Shown: positions 1-15,138, counted from the stretch's first letter. The stretch is DNA of 64,000 bases from Medicago truncatula (GCF_003473485.1 NC_053049.1:9486001-9550000), one strand, 5' to 3'. The notes: a model not told the origin generated them from the letters alone. Translations and numbers: made by a program.

Positions 1-260
1 TCCGTTAGTTTTAATTCAAAAACGTTAGATTTTCTTCTGGAATTTTTCTGGGATTCTTGTTGTTGAAGGTTGATGGAGATGATATGAAGATGAAAAGGAC
101 GAGAAGAAGATGAAGAAAACCTAACGTTTTTGAATTAAAACTAACGGAAATGACCAAAATGAGTAACGGAGAGAAGTTAAGGGACCAAAATAAATCAAAC
201 TTTAATTAACGGACCAAAGCAATACTACTTAAATAGTTAAGGGACCAAAAATGCAATTTA
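1..260. repeat. Foldback element remnant cut by window start
   Basis: The first 28 bases recur as an exact inverted copy at 121-148, forming a hairpin arm pair. Further right the 'gggaccaaaa' phrase is repeated around 180-255, as in the outer parts of the other foldback elements here. The left end lies outside the window, so termini and target duplication cannot be judged. No coding content is seen. Confidence 0.6.
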
Positions 261-1185
261 TCGTTTTTTTTAATTATAGTGAGGTGAGATCGATGAGATA
301 GTCAACTACTTAAGCCACTCTAGTACAGCAGCCCTTAAAGCATAATAATAAAGAACATGTAGAAACATTATCTCAAATCAAAAGTTAGTAGAAAATTGCA
401 TGTTTCATGCATGGCTTACCACTTCAAAAATAGACACATATGCATGCACTATAAAGTAGTAGTGAAGACATATAAATGGATCTTATTGAGCAGACGCAAT
501 CACAAACAAATTGCTCTCTGCATACTCAGATAATATGCCAATATAGCATAAGCTCTTTATTGGGAACCTCCACCAATGGCCAAAGGTAAACCTGAATTAG
601 AATGGCATATAATATTTGTCCAATATGCTGCTGATTTCATCAAAATATAAGAAAGTAATGTTTGTGGTCAGGAATCATATTTATACAATGGAGTAGAAAC
701 AAGTCCTATTGCCTTTTTATTTTTTTAATATAAACATGGTTCTCCATTTTGGATTTTTGACCACAAATTTCTTCTATTTGGAATTTTAGTATTAATTTCT
801 GAGTTGATAGATTCCTCTCTTAACTTAATGTAAAACATGCTTAAAAGAATAGTAGAACTTTTTTTAAATTGCAAAGGTTTGCATTGCGAGTTTTTTATGT
901 TGAGGATGAGTATCAAATCATTGACATCCTACTTACATATCTCACTTCAGACCATCCTTATATTCTAAAATAATAGCAGATCTTACATATCCAATCAAGT
1001 ATTTTGCAATGAAATAGTTTGGATCTTTGACTTTTAACAATTTTTATATATGTTTTATTTATGTTTTTATTAAAACTCCGAATTATTATGGTCACTTTAC
1101 TATTAAAATTGGAGGGTTAAAATAATTAAAAATTAAAAATATTACTTGATTTGAAAGAAACACAAACGGTACAAGTGGGGTATTA
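261..1185. other. Intergenic, no supported gene
   Basis: AT-rich non-coding sequence. Open frames are short and lack protein-like composition. Nothing recognisable was found. Confidence 0.6.
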
Positions 1186-1194
1186 TTAGAACTA

Positions 1195-1577
1195 GGCTAA
1201 AATATGGTTTTGGTCCCTGCAAATATGTCTCGTTTTGGTTTTAGTTCCTGCAAAATTTTTTTGTTGTTTTTGGTCCCTGCAAAATATTTTGTTTTTGGAA
1301 ATAGTCCTGACTATTTCCAAAAACAAAATACTGACTATTTCCAAAAACAAAATATTTTGCAGGGACCTTTTTCAAAATCAAAAGATTTTGCAGGGACTAT
1401 TTCTCTAATAAATGGTTAAGTCATCATGTGACACGTGTGCAAATTATCACAAAAGTGGAGCCAGGGACCAAAACCAAAATGAGACATATTTGCAGGGACC
1501 AAAAACAACAAATTTTTTTTGCAGGGACTAAAACCAAAACGAAGCATATTTGCAGGGACCAAAACCATATTTTAGCC
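1195..1577. mobile_element. Mutator-like foldback MITE, 383 bp
   Basis: The element begins 'ggctaaaatatggttttgg' and ends with the inverse complement of that sequence. The arms are about 90 bp of 'ggtccctgcaaa' phrases. It is flanked by an exact 9-bp direct repeat, ttagaacta, at 1186-1194 and 1578-1586. A 9-bp duplication with long inverted ends is the signature of Mutator-like elements. It has no transposase and is therefore non-autonomous. Short frames within it are by-products of the repeat. Confidence 0.85.
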
Positions 1578-1589
1578 TTAGAACTAATA

Positions 1590-2005
1590 TTATTCTATGT
1601 CCGTAACTATCTTACATCTTTTGCGTGTTGTATTAGAGACTTCCGTGGACAATATGACAGTTTTGGAGGGTGAGGCAGTAGCCTTACTTGATGACATTCA
1701 CTTTGTTGATGTGAACTATGGGACCGTGTTGTCTTTGAGTCCAATTCAGCCATAGTGCAATCTCTATCGTCTTCGAGTCATGGTGACTTGGAATTCTATG
1801 TTATTGTTGCTAACATTATTTATCTGTGATATTTACATCCCAACTTCAGAGTGAAGTTTATTAGGAGACAAGCGAACATAGTTGCTTATACTTTAGCTAG
1901 GGCGGCCTGTTCTTGGACTAGTCACCGTATTTTTTATTCTTATCTTTTCTGGTTGAACATTGATTGATTAATGATAATAATTAATTTTGCTTTGGTAAAA
2001 AAAAA
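1590..2005 (+). pseudogene. Degenerate LINE tail (RNase H-like C-terminus)
   Basis: Around 1845-1930 the plus strand reads VKFIRRQANIVAYTLAR, the typical end of the RNase H-like domain of plant non-LTR retrotransposons. The same motif appears in a better-preserved copy near 35400. Frameshifts and stops break the upstream part. An A-run at about 1998-2006 may be the old poly(A) tail. The piece is 5'-truncated and I found no clear target duplication. Confidence 0.65.
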
Positions 2006-2391
2006 TATTAACTTCGGTCAATGTGAATGAAAATGTAGAAAAAAAAACACATAATGTTTATTAGAAAATAAAATAAAATAATAGGGTTGACTAAAAAACA
2101 AACTTATTTTAAATTAAATTATAATTTTTCGGTAATTTCTTTTTATTAACGACTACTAATAAAAGTAAACAGTTTTTTTATTCAAGAAAAATAAACAAGA
2201 ATACAGACATATTGTTTGTTTTTTTTTTTTTTTTTACAAGAATACAGACATATTGTTAATAATCTAAATGAAATATTTAAAAATTTACATGTGTCAATTT
2301 GCCTGAATACCAAACCGCATATATATCTTTGGAGTTCATGCAGTAGTGGGTGACAGTCTCATAGAGATCAACGGATTATGTTTTATTTTAT

Positions 2392-2799
2392 GGCAAATTC
2401 TATGGTACATTCAATATATTTGAATGTACCGGTACATTCATTCTTTAAATTAATAGTTAAATGGGTTGTTTTTTAAAAAAAAATATTATTTTTTATCATT
2501 TATAATTATAATAACTAAATCTTATTCATCAAAAGTGTCAACGAAATAATTTTTTTTTTTTTAATTTTTATCACTCATAATTGAGAACATTTATTATTTT
2601 TTACGATAATATGTAAAAAAAAGTTACTATGATTCTTATAAACAGTAAAATAATATTTTTTTCTTATGAAATGTTGTTCTGTAAAGTATAAGTATTGACA
2701 AATAGCTATTTACAACATAAAAAATGATCATTAATTTATAAAATTAAGATGCAAGAGTACCGATACACCTCATCTTGTGAGTGTACCGTAGAAGTTCTC
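2392..2799. mobile_element. Mutator-like MITE, family B copy 1 (408 bp)
   Basis: The ends are 'ggcaaattctatggtacatt' and an inverse related sequence ending 'gtaccgtagaagttctc'. It is bracketed by tttattttat at 2382-2391 and 2800-2809, a 9-10 bp duplication. A second member of the same family lies in the opposite orientation at 13737-14134. It contains no coding sequence. Confidence 0.8.
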
Positions 2800-3216
2800 T
2801 TTATTTTATAGCTTCATATCAATCAATTACCTTATAAAAGTATATGATTGTGATCCTTAAAAAAAAGACTAAAAAGTATATGATTGTGAAAATTTGGCTC
2901 ACAATTGAACGAATCTCAATCTCTAATGCGACTGTCATCGACATATATAAAAAGAGATAAGAGATAAAGCATAATTGTTGTCAAGTGGGAATATGACATT
3001 AAAATAACAAAGCCAAAAACTAATTAAAAAAAATCAAATCTCTTATGGCTTTTTGTAAAGTAAATTATCTATCGAATATATTATTCAAATTACAATAATG
3101 TCGCATATGTCCAATAATGTTAATTATTTTCCTTCTATTGCAATTCCACTATTATTTTTTAAGGATACAAATCATTCATGCATTTAAATAAAATAGAAAG
3201 AAAAAAAAACACGGGA

Positions 3217-3717
3217 TTTTTTTTTTGACAAAAATAAAATGATATTCATTCATTCAAATCGAGATATTACATCATTCAACACCGCTAAAAACGTAAAGGA
3301 TGAATCTGTGAACAAACTCACAGCATCCAAGTTAATAGCATATAATGGCATAATGCCTACAAAAATATATGATGAAATTAAAGTGACAGGAATATCCATT
3401 GCCTTCGGATCTACAACGTTGTCGTCCAAATCTTTGATTGAACAATCGATCTTTTAATATGAATCAAATGAACACCGCACGAAGACGGGAAATCAAACAA
3501 AGCCGCACAAGACAACGAACAACAAATCACCACACTTAGATGATGAAATTACAAAGAAAAAAAAAACCTAAATCTATGTGAAAATCACTTATTTAGATTG
3601 AAATAAAGATAAAAAGATGAAGAGGGGTGATTTCAGGTAAGAATTGACCCAAAACCACCCCTCAATGAAGAAATTGTAAGAGAAAACCTAGAGAGAGAAA
3701 ACTAGGGCCGACTTGTT
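3217..3717 (-). mobile_element. Poly(A) retroposon, family R copy 1 (minus)
   Basis: Read on the minus strand, this about 500-bp unit ends 'ttgaatgaatgaatatc', then 'ttttgtc' and an A-tail, seen as a T-run at 3217-3226. It is bracketed by acacggga at 3209-3216 and 3718-3725. Duplication copy B has an uninterrupted 'cacgggactatttcac' at the same place. A homologous unit lies at 6343-6903 (+). No protein domain or tRNA-type promoter boxes are visible, so it is neither a typical SINE nor a coding LINE. Confidence 0.7.
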
Positions 3718-3762
3718 ACACGGGACTATTTCACGCCAAACATATTTTTGAATATAAATTTA

Positions 3763-4125
3763 GGCTTAATAACAGTTTTGGCCCCCTAAGTATCAGGAAG
3801 TTGCGATTTTGACCCCATAACAAAATAAAATACAATTCATGCCCCTAAATACTATCCCTTTTGCAGTTTTGACCCCAAGCCAATTTTGACCAAGTGAATG
3901 CTGATGTGGACACCACATATGTAATTTTTATTTTTTTATTTTTTTAATTTAAAATATTAAAAAATACACATGTTGCGTTCACGTCAGCATTGACTTGGTC
4001 AAAATTGGCCTACAGGTCAAAACTGCAAAAGGTGCAGTACTTAGAGGGCTGGATTGTATTTTATTTCTTTATAGATCAAAATCGCAACTTCGTAATACTT
4101 AGGGGGCCAAAACTGCTATTAAGTC
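3763..4125. mobile_element. Mutator-like MITE, 363 bp
   Basis: Terminal inverted repeats start 'ggcttaataacagttttgg' and end with the matching inverse. The target duplication ataaattta is exact at 3754-3762 and 4126-4134. Copy B of the tandem duplication carries the empty site 'tataaatttattcaatta', confirming the insertion boundaries. The centre is A/T-rich and non-coding. Confidence 0.88.
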
Positions 4126-4460
4126 ATAAATTTATTCAATTATATCTAATTCGATGATCACAAATAACATAACTTTTTGGAAGAGTTGTAAAACATTTCT
4201 CATCTGAGTTGTACATGACATTAATTTTATTATGAGACGTACAACTACTTTCAAAAAATTAAACATTTTTTTTTTAAGCAAAGGTAACTTAGCAGAGAGC
4301 TAAGACTACCCAAAATATATTAAAAAAAAAGAAGAGAAGGACCAAAAACAAAACACAAAAGAGGGGGACCAAACCAAACCTCTTCAAGAGTTTGCATGTG
4401 CAATTTGTTTATCTTAACGTCATATTATATTTTTTTTATTTTTATTGAGTATTAATTAAT

Positions 4461-4879
4461 GGATTTTTATATGTGTTTAGTCCTTGCAAATAAAATCATT
4501 TAAAAAATGGTCCATGTATTCCTTAATTCTGGCATTTTGTCATCGCAAAGTTTAATCATTTAAAATTTGGTCCCCCCCCACTGAATCACTGCCACGTCAC
4601 TAGATTAGCTGATGTAAGTTTGGCATGAAGTGACAAAAATACCTCTCCTTCCATCAGAGGGCAGCGAAACTACTTAGGGGTATTTTTGTTTCTCCACGCC
4701 AAACTTTGCTGAGTCAATGTGGGACGTCGGCTAATCTAGTGACGTGACAGTGATTAAGTGGGGGAGGGATCAAATTTTAAATGATTAAATTTTGGGAGGG
4801 TAAAATGTCAGGATTAAGAAATACATGAACCATTTTTTAATCGACCCCTATTTGTAAGGACTAAACACATACAAAAGCT
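4461..4879. mobile_element. Mutator-like MITE, 419 bp
   Basis: Inverted ends carry 'tatgtgtttagtcc' on the left and its inverse 'ggactaaacacata' on the right. Subterminal arms contain inverted 'ctaatctagtgacgtg'-type sequence. The 9-bp duplication ttaattaat is exact at 4452-4460 and 4880-4888. The paralogous position in copy B lacks the element. No coding capacity. Confidence 0.8.
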
Positions 4880-5194
4880 TTAATTAATTATTATATAATT
4901 AGAAAGCATGACTATAAAAAATACCACATAAATATTAACCACTAATCAATAAATGATCAAATAATATTATTATACAATTCATATAAGGGACAACAAATGG
5001 TCAATAACTAATTATTTAAATTGAACTTTTTTATGTATCTTCTAAACAATAAAGATAATAATAAGAGTATATTTATTATCTTCACTTTTGACCAAAAATA
5101 TATTCCAAGTTAATCATTTATCATTTATTTTTCTCACTCTTGACCATAAATATATTTCAAGTTAATCGATTATCACTCTTCCTTTTGACACATC

Positions 5195-6055
5195 AAAATA
5201 TATTATCCAAATTACAATAATGTGGCATATGTCCAATAATGTTAACCATTTACCTACGAGCGCAATTCAACTACTATTTTTGGAGATAACAAATCATTCA
5301 TGCATTTAAATAAATAAAAAATCACGGGACTATTTCACGCTGATACATATTTTTTAATATAAATTTATTCAATTATATCTAATCCAATTATCACAAATAA
5401 CATAACTTTGGAAGAGTTATAAAACATTTCTCATCCATGAGTTTAAATGAGATTAATTTTATTACGAGCCATACAACTACTTTTCAGAAAATTAAACATT
5501 TTCAAGATTGCTTCTTTTGAAAAAAATAGATTGCCTCTGCATTTTGTTTATCGTAACGTCATATTATTGTTTTCTTCATTTGTTATTGAGTATTAATTAT
5601 TATATCAATTCTAAGTATGACTATAAAAAAATAGGGCTAATAGTGTTTTTCACCCTTGTAATATATGTTATTTTCGGTTTGATTTGCACCCTCGTAAAAA
5701 AAAAAAATTCCGGGAAACACCCCTAATAGGCCATTTTCATAATTTTTTTTTTCAAAAAATTTTGGTTTTTGAATGGCCTATTAAGGGTGTTTTTCGGAAA
5801 ATAAAAATTTTACGATGATGCAAATCAAACCAAAAAATTTATAAGGGCGAAAACCGAAAATAACATATATTACAGGGTGAAAAACACTATTAACTCTAAA
5901 AAATACCAAATAAATGTTACACAATGGTCAATAACTATCAAATATCATTATTATACATTTCATATAAGTGACATCAACCCATCAATAAGTAATTATTTAA
6001 ATTGAGTTTTTTTTTGTATCTTCTAAACAATAATGTTAATAATAAGAGTAATAGT
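5195..6055. repeat. Tandem duplication, copy B
   Basis: This is the shorter partner of copy A and largely preserves the pre-insertion state of that locus. It has one private insertion, the element at 5634-5896. The 5070-5190 stretch just upstream holds two to three diverged short repeats around 'ttgaccaaaaatatattcc'. Non-coding. Confidence 0.8.
5634..5896. mobile_element. Mutator-like MITE, 263 bp
   Basis: The ends are 'gggctaatagtgtttttcac' and its near-perfect inverse. The flanks are taaaaaaata at 5624-5633 and taaaaaata at 5897-5905, a 9-bp duplication with one extra A on the left. The corresponding position in copy A (near 4915) is uninterrupted. Non-coding. Confidence 0.78.
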
Positions 6056-6342
6056 AATATAGTAATTATAATCTAATATAAAAATCATGCACGGGACACA
6101 TATTTAGTGTTTATAAATTTATATAAATAAAATAAATATTTCTCAATAACAGTTAAAAAAAATATAAAGACATTGTATTTATCATTATGTGATGACATTA
6201 ACACCATATTTATCATTATGTGATGTTTTGATATATTTTTAATCAACCACGTTGTAATATTCACTAACAATTATTCTAATGTACTTTGAGAATATTATAT
6301 CAAATCGTTACTTTGAAAGTGAAAAAAAGATCAACCAAAGTA

Positions 6343-6903
6343 GTCATTGACTCCTTTTTTTCCCCTTCTCTTCTCTCCTTCTCAAACCCTAGCCGTCATC
6401 CTTTTCTTCTTCTTCTTTTTAAAGTGGTGATTTAGGGTCAATTTTGATCCAAAAATCACCCATCTGAATTGTTTTTTCCTTCTATCCTAATTGAATAAGT
6501 GATTTCACATATTTTCTGTTTTCTTTCGTTTGTTTTTGTGATTTCGTCGTCTCTGAACGACTCTGTTTTGATTTCCCGTCTTTGTACGGTTTGTTTTTTA
6601 TTTCCCGTCTTTGTGCGGTGTTTATTTGATTCAGGTTGAAAGATTAGCTTTGAGCAAGTGCAAATCCGATCAATGACAACGACTTTGGTTTCGTCAACGT
6701 TGCAAATCCGGAGACATGAATATAGTCATATTAGTCATATTTGTAGGAATAAGTACTTTGCCGTTTTATGTTATTAACATGGATGTTGTGAGTTTGTTTA
6801 CAGATTCAGCTTTTTGTTTTTAGCGAACTTGAATTTGTATTGTATCGATGTACTCTATCAATTTGAATGAATGAATATCGTTTACTTTTGTCAAAAAAAA
6901 AAA
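6343..6903 (+). mobile_element. Poly(A) retroposon, family R copy 2
   Basis: A 561-bp unit ends 'tttgaatgaatgaatatcg', 'ttttgtc' and a 12-base A-tail. It is flanked by an exact 15-bp direct repeat, agatcaaccaaagta, at 6328-6342 and 6904-6918. Target duplication plus poly(A) shows L1-type target-primed insertion. The 5' part is C/T-rich with 'aaaccctagccgtcat', resembling a transcript leader. No long frame and no A/B box pair is visible. It matches 3217-3717 along most of its length. Confidence 0.8.
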
Positions 6904-7103
6904 AGATCAACCAAAGTAAGTTTGATGAAAAATAAAATAAAAAACATTTTAATGGTTAATCCACCAAATTTGTTGAGATATTTATGTGAAATAAAAGAAG
7001 AAAGTGAAAAGAAAGGATGTGTTACGTAACCAAAAAAAAAAAAAAAGCTAGATGTGTTACATGATGCTACTTGAAAAGTTTTGTGATAACAATAATCTTA
7101 CTT

Positions 7104-7104
<1 letters not shown>

Positions 7105-7188
<84 letters not shown>
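7105..7188. repeat. (TA)n microsatellite, about 84 bp
   Basis: Uninterrupted TA dinucleotide run. Its length is likely to be polymorphic. Confidence 0.95.
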
Positions 7189-7194
<6 letters not shown>

Positions 7195-8099
7195 TAAGTA
7201 GATTAATAATAAATATAAGACATCAGACATGTCAAATACAATCGATTCACTAGATAATACTTTAATAATACATACAATATTACAACTGATGCATTTAGCA
7301 CTATAACCACCAATTCCTTAAGCCAGAGCAAAGAAACAAAATCAAACAATCTGATATTCCTTAAACCATAACATTAATTTTTGTTCATCAACAATATTAT
7401 TTTTGATCATCAAGGTGATTGGGAGACTGATGTTTATTTTTAAAAAAACAAGATGACTAATGTTGATTTGAGTTATCCGTACTCCACCTGACCACTACCC
7501 AGAACCCAAGTGGTTGTCATCATAATGCACACTAATTGCGGGTACATGTCTACTTACAACATTTTCCATTTCTTTTCCAAATTACAAACATTTTGTCTCT
7601 AAACATTTTATGCATTTTTGTGAAGTAAAAGAAATAGTCACAAAGAATGGGAAGTTTGAATTATACCTTTTTTAAAATTTACTTATACAACTTATAAAAT
7701 TAATGTAATAAAAAAAAATTGGTGAAGGTTAGAAAAATAAGATTAGAATGTTTTAGATATTAAACAGCTGTTTTATCAAGGGCCAAAATATTCAGAATAA
7801 AGTAAAGTTGAATATTTAAGTAGTTTTAATAAAATCCGAAATGTTATGGATAATGATTAAATTATACGCATAATGGTTAAAACAATTAAGTTTAGAATTA
7901 AAACAAATAGTATTACCAAGAACCAGAGTATTTCAGATAATAGTTATATAGTTAATTGAGAATAGATAATCATGGTTAATTTGGTTTGTTATAATTTGAA
8001 AGCAACAAATATTTATATTTTTAATTTTATCAAAATCAAAATTTCATTAAAAAAACACCATTTATATTTTTCAAATGTTTAGTGCAATAAAAAGAGAGG

Positions 8100-8127
8100 A
8101 AAGACGGACACTCGAGTGCCCGTCTTT
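8100..8127. repeat. 28-bp palindrome
   Basis: The sequence is symmetric around ctcgag at 8111-8116 with a single mismatched pair (8108/8119). It contains 'gacggacactcgagtgcccg'. It may be the tip of a foldback element or a chance hairpin. No flanking structure was resolved. Confidence 0.6.
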
Positions 8128-8180
8128 TCGCTAGTGAACAATAATTTTTCTATCCCTCTCAAAAAAAAAAAATCTATTAA

Positions 8181-8701
8181 AATACAACTATATATTAAAT
8201 ATTTTAAACACTTTATCTGTCCTTTTCATTTTTTTTTTCAAGTATCTAACCTTTTCATTATCATACATATATAAAATGATATATTACTTTATGAATTACT
8301 ATTGTTTTTTTACCATTTACTCTCTCCATTCACATTTATAAGCAAAAAAATAACTTTTTCGATTCATTGAATATTTAATGTATTTGGTCTATAATTAAAT
8401 ATATAGATTAAATACATTAAATATTCAATGAATCGAAAAAGTTGTTTTTTGCTTATAAATGTGAATGGAGAGTGTAAATGGTAAAAAAAACATATAGACC
8501 AAATACATTAAATATTCAATGAATCTAAAAAGTTATTTTTTGTTTATAAATGTGAATGGAGATAGTAAATGGCAAAAAAACAATAGTGATTCATAAAGTA
8601 ATATATCATTTTATATATGTATGATAATGAAAAGGTTACATACTTGACAAAAAAAATGAAAAGGGATAAAGTGTTTAGAATATTTAATATATAGTTGTAT
8701 T
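8181..8701. repeat. Long foldback repeat, about 520 bp
   Basis: The left arm (about 8181-8385) is the inverse of the right arm (about 8485-8701). Both carry 'ttcacatttataagcaaaaa', 'tttaatgtatttggtcta' and 'aatacaactatatatta' or their complements. A third partial copy of the inner arm sits at 8405-8480, so the centre is itself rearranged. It resembles a MITE and has no coding content. Confidence 0.75.
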
Positions 8702-8962
8702 TGGATAGAATATTTATTCAATGAATTTAAAAAGCAATGAGGGAGTAATTATTATATGTCTATTTAATAATATAATTTTAATATTATTTCGGTTAAAATC
8801 TTTGTTATTAAAGCTACTCATTTCTTAATAATTAAAAATATTTCCATTTCGATCTATATAATAATTTATTTAGAGGGATTTGTTCATGATTTTGTTTTGA
8901 AAGTGAAATTTAAAGCAAATTATTATCATTGACTATATGATATAATTTGGACTTTCTTGTGA

Positions 8963-8970
8963 CTATATAG
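8963..8970 (+). promoter_or_regulatory. Possible TATA box of subtilase gene
   Basis: The sequence ctatatag lies about 55 bp upstream of the chosen ATG at 9022. A start site 25-30 bp downstream would leave a short leader. This is position and sequence only. Confidence 0.4.
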
Positions 8971-12260
<3,290 letters not shown>

Positions 12261-12575
12261 ACATGTTATTGCTATATTATAGAAACTAAATGTATGACTA
12301 TTGAGTCTCCAAATAATTATGATGCTTTGTATCTCTATAGTTGTTCATGTTCTTGTTGATTTCATAATAATCCAAAATACAATATACATAAAACAAAAAA
12401 AAAAAAAAAACAAGAACATTGAAGAAGGGTAGTTTTACTTGCAGAATAAAATCATGAGAGAAGGCTAATTAATTAAGCCCTATAACCACCAAGTGCTCTT
12501 GCTAGTGTTTGAGTTTGTTGTCTAGTGAAAAATATAAATCTATATATATACTAATACTCCACTGATCAGTTAGAG
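12261..12575. other. 3' flank of subtilase gene
   Basis: AT-rich sequence with an A-run at 12391-12410. No coding evidence. The subtilase transcript presumably ends here. Confidence 0.5.
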
Positions 12576-12579
12576 AGAA

Positions 12580-12880
12580 ATGAGTGACCGAGACTACATG
12601 TATTGGTAACCATTGAAAATCCATCACATTAAATTGAAGAAAGTGTATTTGTTGTGTGCAAGTGTGAGTTATATCTCCTCCATATTGGATAAAAGTACAG
12701 TAAAGGTTGAATACCTTATAAGTAAGAGGACTCATAAACCCATTACCTTAAGGTTTTGGGTAAGAGTGTGGCGTCTCTATCTCTTATATGGTTGTTCAAG
12801 CCTCGATGTGGACCGAGCTCCTCATGACCCAACATGTCCATATAAACGAAACCAACACAATCCCTAGTTAAAAGTGGATA
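12580..12880. mobile_element. LTR/TRIM-like fragment
   Basis: The stretch 'ctccatattggataaaa', 'ttataagtaagaggactca', 'accttaaggttttgggtaag' and 'cctcgatgtggaccgag' is laid out like small plant LTRs: a short-transcript leader and 'cattggata' near a TATA-like 'ttataag'. No internal domain, primer site or target duplication was identified, so class and ends are uncertain. Confidence 0.4.
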
Positions 12881-12899
12881 CAACACTCAATGGAAATTC

Positions 12900-13727
12900 C
12901 TACGTAACATGCATGTAGCAATTCTTTATGAATTCTTTATGCATTATTTATTATTCTCGACTTTAATCATGTCTTTTAAAACTTTCTTTGTAAGTGGTTT
13001 AATTACACCAAGACACTAATTGGTATAAAAGTTAAGGACGAAAAACAGTACAAAAAGATGAAATTGGAGCTTAATGGTTAAGGATTTGACTCTCCATTGA
13101 CTGTATGAATATCAACATTTTTTCTTCTTTTCATAATGACAATAAGAACTGCTATATAGGTATATAAAGCTGCAAGACTTCACTGACAGTTTAAATGAAA
13201 ATTAAAATTAAAATGTGCATTACATACTATTAACCGTATATATTTCATATATTAATTAAAAGTAAAATTTCAATATTATTCCCCTTTGTGTCTTACTACT
13301 GATGATAAATACTGTATTGTACAATGAAAGGTTCTTTGAAAAGCTACTACTAATATTTGATAAAAACGCCATATTAAATATATTCATGATAAATTGTTGT
13401 TTATTATAAATATAAGTGTTATTGAGTAAATTGTTGTTTTTTTATTATATCTTACTTATTTCTAACCCAACTTATATTCATGATTAAAAAAAAAACTTAA
13501 CTAAAGAGTAAAGAGACATAATATGAGTAGGTTTATGATAATTTATCATATTTTTTCGATATATCAAAACAATGGATCGAGATATGATATGTTGTTTACC
13601 CAATCATATCTCGATAATTATGACCAACAAACAGGTCCTATTATTTACAAATAATTTTTCCTTTTTGAAAAGAAAAAAAAATCTCTTATATTTAATATTT
13701 TTTTCCTCTCAAAAATAGTCTTTACTA
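12900..13727. other. Intergenic, no supported gene
   Basis: AT-rich non-coding sequence with no protein-like frames. Confidence 0.55.
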
Positions 13728-13736
13728 TTTTTTTTA

Positions 13737-14134
13737 GGGAACTTCTACGGTACACCTCACAAATTAGGGTGTACCGGTACTCCTTGCTTCATAAATTGAT
13801 AAATTTATGATTATTTTAGGAAGTAAAGAGCTATTTGTCAAGGTTATCCTTTAGAAAACATCATTTCATAAGAAGAAAAACAGAATTTCATTGTTTATAA
13901 GAATCATATTAAATTTTTAACATTACTCATAAAAAATAATCAATAATCTTCATTATGAGTAATAAAAATTCAAAAAAATTAAATTTTATTTCGTCGACAC
14001 TTTTGGTAAATAAGATTTAATTTTTATAATTGTAAATGATAGATTTCTTCAAAAAAAACAACTCATTTGATTAATAATTTAACAATTTAGTGTATCGGTA
14101 CACTCAAATATTTGAATGTACCATAGAATTTGCC
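13737..14134. mobile_element. Mutator-like MITE, family B copy 2 (398 bp)
   Basis: Inverted relative to the copy at 2392-2799. It starts 'gggaacttctacggtacacc' and ends 'gtaccatagaatttgcc'. The 9-bp duplication tttttttta is exact at 13728-13736 and 14135-14143. The shared internal sequence includes 'tttcgtcgacacttttgg' and its complement. Non-coding. Confidence 0.82.
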
Positions 14135-14300
14135 TTTTTTTTAAAGTGCTAATTTTTACTATTCAAATATGTCATTCAAACATTCTTTCAGAATTTATGC
14201 CAATGCCTTTTTTTTTTTTCTTTTTTATCAATTTTTATGCGAATACCTAAAGTCACTTTATACATAATATATATACAGAGGTGAAAACTAGGCTACCCAT

Positions 14301-14432
14301 GAAAGAATGATGGGTAATTTACCCCAACCAATAAAAATTTGCCACATAAACACATATTCATGAACTATCTTAACCCCACAAATAAATTGCTCATTTTTAT
14401 TGGTTGGTGGGTAAATTACACACCATTCTTTA
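14301..14432. repeat. Small foldback MITE, about 132 bp
   Basis: The left 'aaagaatgatgggtaattta' and 'aaccaataaaaat' blocks are answered by inverse blocks on the right. They form a hairpin of about 45-bp arms with a short loop. No clear duplicated target. Confidence 0.6.
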
Positions 14433-14439
14433 AAGGTAA

Positions 14440-15125
14440 TTTAGAAAAAACCATATAGAGAATAATAGAATATACATACATCACTATTTTCACTTTTATA
14501 CCGAGTCTTTTGAACGGTGTCTTTCTGAATTTTGAAAATTTGACCAATTGAAAGCAACGATCCAAAAAAATTGTCAAAAGAAGACAAAAGAATTAAATTT
14601 AAAACAAATAACAAAAATGAAGTAGATTGTAAAAGTTGGCTAGCACGTATATATTGATATAGTGGAATCTGAAGTCATCTCTGGAAAAAAACCAATTAAA
14701 TATTCTCAAACGTCATCTTAGCTAGCCAGGGAAAAAAAAATGACCAAATAAATAGAAAGTTGATATGATGTGAATGCAAAGTTGTAAACAAGAGGATGTT
14801 TTATAAGATTTTTTTTATTTTTTTTTGGTTCAAGTTTTATAAGAAATTTTAAATTTTCACATTTAGAATGTGTCACCCTTTTATTCAACTGAGACATTTT
14901 ATACTTGGGTCGACATTATTTTCAATTAATTGAACTAATAATTTAGAATGAAAAAATTGAGTCAAAAAATAAACTTAGAATGGAAAGTCCATGCCATGAC
15001 TCAAACTAAAGAGCTTCGTGCCTTTCAGTTATGCAAGTTAGAGTACACGCAATCGCAATAATAAACAAGTAGTTGGATTGTTTGATTTTATTTTATATGT
15101 GAAATATTAAATAAATAATCCATCT
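14440..15125. other. Intergenic, nothing recognised
   Basis: AT-rich and non-coding. No repeat structure was resolved. Confidence 0.5.
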
Positions 15126-15138
15126 TAGTAATTAATTT

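Larger units (their letters stand above)
3070..5065. repeat. Tandem duplication, copy A (with insertions)
   Basis: The backbone matches copy B at about 5195-6055 in the same order. Shared segments include 'caaattacaataatgt' followed by the 'catatgtccaataatgtta' block, the 'cgggactatttcacgc' block, 'cacaaataacataact' and 'tatcttctaaacaataa'. Copy A is about 2.0 kb and copy B about 0.9 kb. The difference is private insertions in A: 3217-3717, 3763-4125, roughly 4265-4400 and 4461-4879. The backbone is non-coding. Confidence 0.8.
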
